Part shown: positions 60,110 through 64,000 of the stretch, piece after piece | Layout of the letters: each line of letters begins with the position of its first letter | Numbering within the stretch: position 1 is the stretch's first letter | DNA from: Arthrobacter sp. Marseille-P9274 | Lineage (GTDB): Bacteria > Actinomycetota > Actinomycetes > Actinomycetales > Micrococcaceae | Direction: 5' to 3' | DNA: 64,000 bases | Assembly (NCBI RefSeq): GCF_946892675.1 | Contig: NZ_CAMPOV010000001.1 | Coordinates: 1-64,000, forward strand | Translations under genes and position numbers: made by a program | Notes under the pieces: model-generated | What the model was told of the DNA's origin: nothing | The model's input: only the letters and a program-made list of their open reading frames with translations | Database searches by the model: none

Positions 60110-60456
60110 TGAAGCCTCCCTAGGTCCGGCGGCCCCCGCCTCGGGCGGAGGGCCCGTCTTGACACTCCCTTGCTACCACTGACCAGCACCGAAAGATAGG
60201 GAGGGCACCGCCGTCGTTCGCCGGCACCGCGCTTGCACCGCGCGGCGAGGACTGCCTCCCGCCGGGCTGCCGGGTTCCGCCGTCGGGACCCCCAAAATTC
60301 GCCGTCCGGCCCCTCAGAATCCGGTCCCGCCACTCCCTCGTTTTCGGCGTTGCCCCATTTCCCCCCTGCGGCGACGATTGAAGTCCATCCATAGTTTCGC
60401 GGGCATGGCTGGTGTGGGGCTCTGGTCCGTGCCCGTTCCTCGAGAGGACACTCGAC
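60110..60456. other. Divergent intergenic region, no gene seen
   Basis: These 347 bp separate the divergent dehydrogenase and secreted-protein genes. I find ribosome sites for both but no convincing -10/-35 pair, operator or hairpin. Confidence 0.5.
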
Positions 60457-61287
60457 GTGAGGAAAATTCCAGCCGCCCTGCTCACCTGCGCCCTGGCGCT
60501 CGGCACCCTCCTGCCGGCGGCCCAGCCGGCCACGGCAGCCACCACCACTACCGTCGTCGCCGCCGGCAGCACCAACGCCAAGGCCCTCTTCAACAATGCG
60601 GGCGGCTACGTCGCCTCGAACAAGAGCTTCGGCCAGAGCTACTACCTGAAGAACATCAAGTCCAACCGGACCGGGGTGCTGCAGGAGAGCCGCGGAGGCA
60701 AGTGGGTCACGCTGCGGAAGCTCAGCTGGCGCAAGCAGGCCGGCCTGGTCAATTCCACGGCGGTGACCGTCCGGACCACCAAGACCACGGCCAGCGTGGT
60801 CAAAAAGTACCGCCTGGTCGTCAGCGCCACGAAGCTGGAGAAGCAGTGGGTTTCCGCCACGGCCACCCTGCGGCATCAGAACCCGCGGCACTACACCGGC
60901 TACAAGAGGACGGTGTACAACACGGTCAAGAAGTACTGCCCGAACGTCATCATCCTGACGGAAAGCCGCACCCGCAGCTACACCTACAGCACATCGCTCC
61001 GGATGAACGTGGCACGCCGCCCGGCGGGCCAGTTGCTGAAGTATGCGGCCCTGCACGAATGCGCGCACGTGCGGCAGTTCAGCCTCTACTCGCCGTCCCA
61101 GCAGCCGACGCTGCACAAGAAGCTGAATTCCATCTACAAGACCACCCGCGGCGTGGAAATGGCCGCGGACTGCATGGCCTTCCGCATGGGTGTGAACAGC
61201 AAGCTCATCTTCGGCACGTACACCAAGAACTGCTCGGGGGCGCGGGGAACGGCGGCGGCGAAATTGCTGGCCGGCCGCAAACTCTGA
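60457..61287 (+). CDS. Secreted protein with HECAH motif
   Basis: The product is 276 aa from GTG at 60457 (GAGAGGA upstream). Its signal peptide (RKIPAALLTCALALGTLLPAAQPATAA) probably ends after AxA near residue 29. The mature part has a Lys/Thr-rich beta segment repeated in style (SFGQSYYLKNIKSN, GKWVTLRKLSW), then ALHECAHVRQFSLY, an HExxH-like pattern (HECAH), and VEMAADCMAFRMG downstream, where Glu and Asp could complete a metal site. It may be a small zinc hydrolase, but I recognise no named family. Alkaline and probably extracellular or wall-associated. Confidence 0.75.
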   Translation: MRKIPAALLTCALALGTLLPAAQPATAATTTTVVAAGSTNAKALFNNAGGYVASNKSFGQSYYLKNIKSNRTGVLQESRGGKWVTLRKLSWRKQAGLVNSTAVTVRTTKTTASVVKKYRLVVSATKLEKQWVSATATLRHQNPRHYTGYKRTVYNTVKKYCPNVIILTESRTRSYTYSTSLRMNVARRPAGQLLKYAALHECAHVRQFSLYSPSQQPTLHKKLNSIYKTTRGVEMAADCMAFRMGVNSKLIFGTYTKNCSGARGTAAAKLLAGRKL

Positions 61288-61337
61288 GCCGTCCACAAGG
61301 CTGCTCAGGCCCCCTTTTCCGCCACCCGGGATTGTGC

Positions 61338-61343
61338 GACGAT
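61338..61343 (+). promoter_or_regulatory. Possible -10 box of leaderless small gene
   Basis: GACGAT ends six bases before ATG at 61350. It matches TANNNT only in part, so this is weaker than the other leaderless boxes. Confidence 0.35.
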
Positions 61344-61349
61344 GCCCTC

Positions 61350-61508
61350 ATGAGGCACGGATACAGCCACGGCCACCACGAGGACGAGGACCTGCCGGCG
61401 AGCGATCCCCGAGCCATTGCCGAACGCCGCCGGGAAGCGGAGGAGAAGCTCGAGCAGCACCAGAAAGAGGCCCGCGAGAAGGAAGCCCACGAGCATCCCA
61501 AGGCCTGA
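61350..61508 (+). CDS. Small charged His-rich protein
   Basis: The product is 52 aa. It starts MRHGYSHGHHEDEDLPASD and continues as a continuous charged helix rich in Glu, Lys and Arg (IAERRREAEEKLEQHQKEAREKEAHE). The His/Asp/Glu-rich N-terminus could bind metal ions. No ribosome-binding site precedes it, but the ATG fits a leaderless transcript. No family recognised. Confidence 0.55.
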   Translation: MRHGYSHGHHEDEDLPASDPRAIAERRREAEEKLEQHQKEAREKEAHEHPKA

Positions 61509-61544
61509 GCCTCGCTGGCCTGAACCTGAGCCCGCCGGGCCGGG

Positions 61545-62339
61545 TTAGCCGAGCGCGCTCAGCGCCGCGAAATAGCCCGGGATCCGTTCGGTCGAACCGC
61601 TGGACTTCATCGGCACCGCCTCGATGACCGCAGGGCCTTCGGCGAGCAGCTCCCAGGCGGCCGGATCGAAGACGCGCCGGCATTCGCGGCGGCCGAAGTG
61701 TCCCGGCATCGGCAGCCCCTCGATCGCGCGCCGCAGCGGTCCGGGGATGCCCCGCCGGTCCGCCCCGAGATGGGCCACGTACTGGAACCTGTTGCCCTGG
61801 AAGTTCGTCTCCGCCAGGAACACGCGTCCGCGCCGGCCCACCAAGGCGTGCAGATTCGCCGCCAGCCGGGCTTGCTCCGCCTGGTCCAGCACATGCAGCA
61901 CGCCGCGCAGGAACACGTTCGCGTCGCCGCCGGCCGCCTCGCGCAGCAGACCGGCAGCGCCGTCGGCCGTCGCGTCCACGGCGAGGAACCGGGCATTGGG
62001 CAGGTCACCGCTTTCGGCGCCCGCCCGTGCCACGGCGCTGTCCGACACGTCCACGCCGATCGCCTCGGGAAACATCCCGGCCAGCCACCGCGTGAAGGTG
62101 CCGTTGCCGCAGCCAACATCGATCACCGGCAGCGAAGGATCCAGCTGGGCGCGGATCTGCTCCTCGTAGCGCTCCCGTTCGGAGGCGGCCCCGGCGTCCC
62201 AGAGCACCTGGCCTCCCCGCCCGGTATGGCTGATCCCGGCCCAGTACCGCTCCCACGCCATGTGCGGATTCTTCGGCACGCGCGAGGAGAGCTTGGCCAG
62301 AGTCGGCAGCAAGACGAGGGAATCCCAGAGGTTATGCAT
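61545..62339 (-). CDS. Class I SAM-dependent methyltransferase
   Basis: The product is 264 aa. Motif I is VIDVGCGNGTFTRWLAGMF, followed by AIGVDVSDSAVARAG and NARFLAVDATADGAA, which bind SAM. FLRGVLHVLDQAEQARLAANL and FLAETNF follow. A preceding WERYWAGI segment and the C-terminal tail would shape the acceptor site; the acceptor is unknown. It starts 9 bp after the stop of the GGDEF-EAL gene, with AAGG seven bases before the ATG, so both are probably one transcript. Confidence 0.85.
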   Translation of the reverse strand: MHNLWDSLVLLPTLAKLSSRVPKNPHMAWERYWAGISHTGRGGQVLWDAGAASERERYEEQIRAQLDPSLPVIDVGCGNGTFTRWLAGMFPEAIGVDVSDSAVARAGAESGDLPNARFLAVDATADGAAGLLREAAGGDANVFLRGVLHVLDQAEQARLAANLHALVGRRGRVFLAETNFQGNRFQYVAHLGADRRGIPGPLRRAIEGLPMPGHFGRRECRRVFDPAAWELLAEGPAVIEAVPMKSSGSTERIPGYFAALSALG

Positions 62340-62348
62340 GGATCAACC

Positions 62349-63884
62349 TTAGGCAGGCGGAAAGTCCGCATTGAACAGGGACACGACGGCGTCGGCTGGC
62401 ACCGGGCGGCTGAAGTGGAACCCCTGGCCGTAGACGCAGCCGAGTTCCCGCAGCCGCGCGGCCTCCCCGGCTGTCTCGATACCCTCGACGATGGCATGCA
62501 GGCCGGCCGACCTGATCAGCTGCAGAACCGCGGCCACGAAGTCGCGCTGGCCCTGGTCCGAGTCGATGCCGCTGATCAGCGACTGGTCCACCTTCACGGT
62601 GTCCGCCGGCAGCGAGCGCAGGTAGCTGATGGAGGAGTAGCCGGTACCGAAATCGTCGATCTGCAGCCCCACGCCCAGGCCGCTGAGCTTGGTCAGCACC
62701 TGGGCCTCCTCCGTCTCGCGGGTCATCAGGACGGTCTCGGTGATCTCGAAGACCAGCTGCCCCGGCGCGACGCCGCAGCGCGTCAAGGCTGCGGCGACAT
62801 CGTCCAGCAGATCCTTCCGCAGCAGCTCCGCGGCGGACAGGTTTACATGCAGCTTGACGTCCTGCATGCCGGGCACGACGGCGTTCCATGCCTTCAGCTG
62901 CGGCAGCGCCTCCGCCAGGGCCCACCTGCCGATGTCCACGATCAGCCCGGTTTCCTCGGCAAGCGGGATGAAGGTGTCCGGCAGCACCATGCCGCGTTCC
63001 GGGTGCCGCCACCGGACCAGGGCCTCCAGGCCGATAATCCGACCGGTCGCGAGGGCGACAACGGGCTGGTAATGGAGCGACAGCTGCCCGGCTTCCAGTC
63101 CGGTGCGCAGCTCCGCGGCCGTGCGGGAACGCTCCTGGGTCGCCTCGAGCATGGACGGGACGAAGAGCTGCACGTTGTTCCGGCCGCGGGACTTGGCGAC
63201 ATACATGGCCACGTCGGCGTCGCGCTGCAGGGTCGCCGCGGTGTCCCCTGCGGAACCGATGCTCACGCCGATGCTGCCCATGGCCCAGACGGAGGCCGAG
63301 CCCACGGTGATGCTTCTCTGCAGCGAGCGCAGCACCCGGTAGGCGATCGCGCGCACGTCGTCTTCGTTCGCGTTGGGAACCAGGATGGCGAATTCGTCGC
63401 CGCCGAGCCTGGCCACGGTGTCCGTCTCACGGACCGAGGCCCGCAGCCTCCCGGCCACCTCGACCAGCACCTCGTCGCCGGCCCCGTGGCCCAGGTTGTC
63501 GTTGATGGTCTTGAAGCTGTCGAGGTCCAGCATCATCAGCGCCGGCGGACGGCCTCCGTGCTGCACCGTTTCCATGGCCTCGATGATCCGTTCCCGCAGC
63601 CGGGACCTGTTGGCCAGCCCGGTGAGCGCATCGGTCATCGCCATCCGCCGCAGCTCGGCCTCCGCCTCGATCAGCTCCGCGGTCCGTTCCGCCACGCGCT
63701 GCTCGAGGTCGGAGTAGATGTAGTGCAGTTCCTCCGCCAGCAGGTTGACGCCGGTGATGACGGCGTCAATTTCGTCCCGGGCCTGCGACGGCTGGATCCG
63801 CGCCGACAAGTCACCGGACGCCAGCTTCACGACCCCCTCGACCAGCTGCTTCAGGCGGGGATCCTTGGGCTCGGCCGCGGTCAC
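62349..63884 (-). CDS. GGDEF-EAL cyclic-di-GMP protein
   Basis: The product is 511 aa from GTG at 63884, which overlaps the histidine kinase stop (GTGA). A short HAMP-like region (LASGDLSARIQPSQARDEID) and coiled coil (LEQRVAERTAELIEAEAELRR) lead to the GGDEF domain with an intact GGDEF active site and inhibitory-site region, then an EAL domain with EALVRWRHP, NLSAAELLR, DDFGTGYSS and VEGIET. Both halves look catalytically complete. No membrane segment, so it is soluble. Translation coupled to the kinase suggests phospho-relay control of c-di-GMP. Confidence 0.93.
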   Translation of the reverse strand: MTAAEPKDPRLKQLVEGVVKLASGDLSARIQPSQARDEIDAVITGVNLLAEELHYIYSDLEQRVAERTAELIEAEAELRRMAMTDALTGLANRSRLRERIIEAMETVQHGGRPPALMMLDLDSFKTINDNLGHGAGDEVLVEVAGRLRASVRETDTVARLGGDEFAILVPNANEDDVRAIAYRVLRSLQRSITVGSASVWAMGSIGVSIGSAGDTAATLQRDADVAMYVAKSRGRNNVQLFVPSMLEATQERSRTAAELRTGLEAGQLSLHYQPVVALATGRIIGLEALVRWRHPERGMVLPDTFIPLAEETGLIVDIGRWALAEALPQLKAWNAVVPGMQDVKLHVNLSAAELLRKDLLDDVAAALTRCGVAPGQLVFEITETVLMTRETEEAQVLTKLSGLGVGLQIDDFGTGYSSISYLRSLPADTVKVDQSLISGIDSDQGQRDFVAAVLQLIRSAGLHAIVEGIETAGEAARLRELGCVYGQGFHFSRPVPADAVVSLFNADFPPA

Positions 63885-64000
63885 CGGTGCACCGGAAGTT
63901 CAACGGAGATGGTCGTCCCCTCGCCCAGGCGGGACTGCACCAGAAGCTCCCCGCCGTGCTGGTGCACCAGGTCCTGCACGATGGCCAGGCCAAGGCCGGT
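63881..64000 (-). CDS. Histidine kinase C-terminus, partial
   Basis: Only the last 39 residues are in the window: TGLGLAIVQDLVHQHGGELLV, then GEGTTISVELP. This is the G2 box and final strand of a HATPase_c domain, so the gene is a sensor histidine kinase running off the right edge. Its TGA overlaps the GTG of the GGDEF-EAL gene. Confidence 0.85.
   Translation of the reverse strand, partial: TGLGLAIVQDLVHQHGGELLVQSRLGEGTTISVELPVHR

Overview
The window is GC-rich actinobacterial chromosome, most like a member of the Micrococcaceae (Arthrobacter and relatives). The inference rests on gene content: LigA with a lineage-type insertion, three-part acyl-CoA carboxylase with an epsilon subunit, a cysteine-less LpdA, HemD fused to a winged helix, a MoxR/DUF58/transglutaminase/Ser-Thr kinase locus, and frequent leaderless GTG/ATG starts 6-7 nt after a TAnnnT box. 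I found no tRNA, rRNA, CRISPR array, insertion sequence or prophage.

Layout. 1-429: no convincing gene; a 38-bp perfect palindrome and a degenerate 25-bp tandem repeat. 430-3196 (minus): DUF2087 protein and ligA. 3262-14434 (minus): a tightly overlapping operon reading moxR, DUF58, transglutaminase-like membrane protein, RDD-FHA protein, PP2C phosphatase, zinc-ribbon/FHA protein (split by a frameshift), Ser/Thr kinase, FHA-like protein. 14670-27327 (minus): two tandem giant (about 2,000 aa) membrane-anchored surface proteins made of cadherin/Ig-like and fibronectin III repeats. 27515-30159 (minus): class III cyclase, PH-domain membrane protein, biotin ligase. 30410-39417 (plus): acyl-CoA carboxylase beta and epsilon, then MarR, DUF885 and a dicarboxylate symporter, then Maf and the biotin-carrying alpha subunit. 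39738-50599: small membrane protein, MFS transporter, Tex, DUF3060 lipoprotein, SGNH hydrolase, LpdA, purine nucleoside phosphorylase, phosphohexomutase. 50622-51133: a methyltransferase broken at a (CCCCT)3 tract. 51140-57691: siroheme and nitrite assimilation, with nirD-cbiX diverging from nirB-cobA-hemD around a GlnR-like operator. 57732-64000: small hypotheticals, an aldehyde dehydrogenase, a secreted HECAH protein, a methyltransferase, a GGDEF-EAL protein and the end of a histidine kinase.

The part that most resembles an undescribed system is 3262-27327. A MoxR AAA+ ATPase and DUF58 (VWA-like) protein, a transglutaminase-fold membrane protein whose catalytic Cys position is Asp, a kinase/phosphatase pair, three FHA-type readers and two giant surface proteins sit on one strand with overlapping starts and stops. 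I infer a phospho-regulated assembly or remodelling system for the cell surface. The individual families are known; the joint function is my inference.

Regulation readable from sequence: a shared TTGTAGGA-n3-CTACA motif before both carboxylase genes; a four-half-site 11-bp-phased GlnR-type box before nirB; an 18-bp palindrome before marR; and a run of leaderless promoters.
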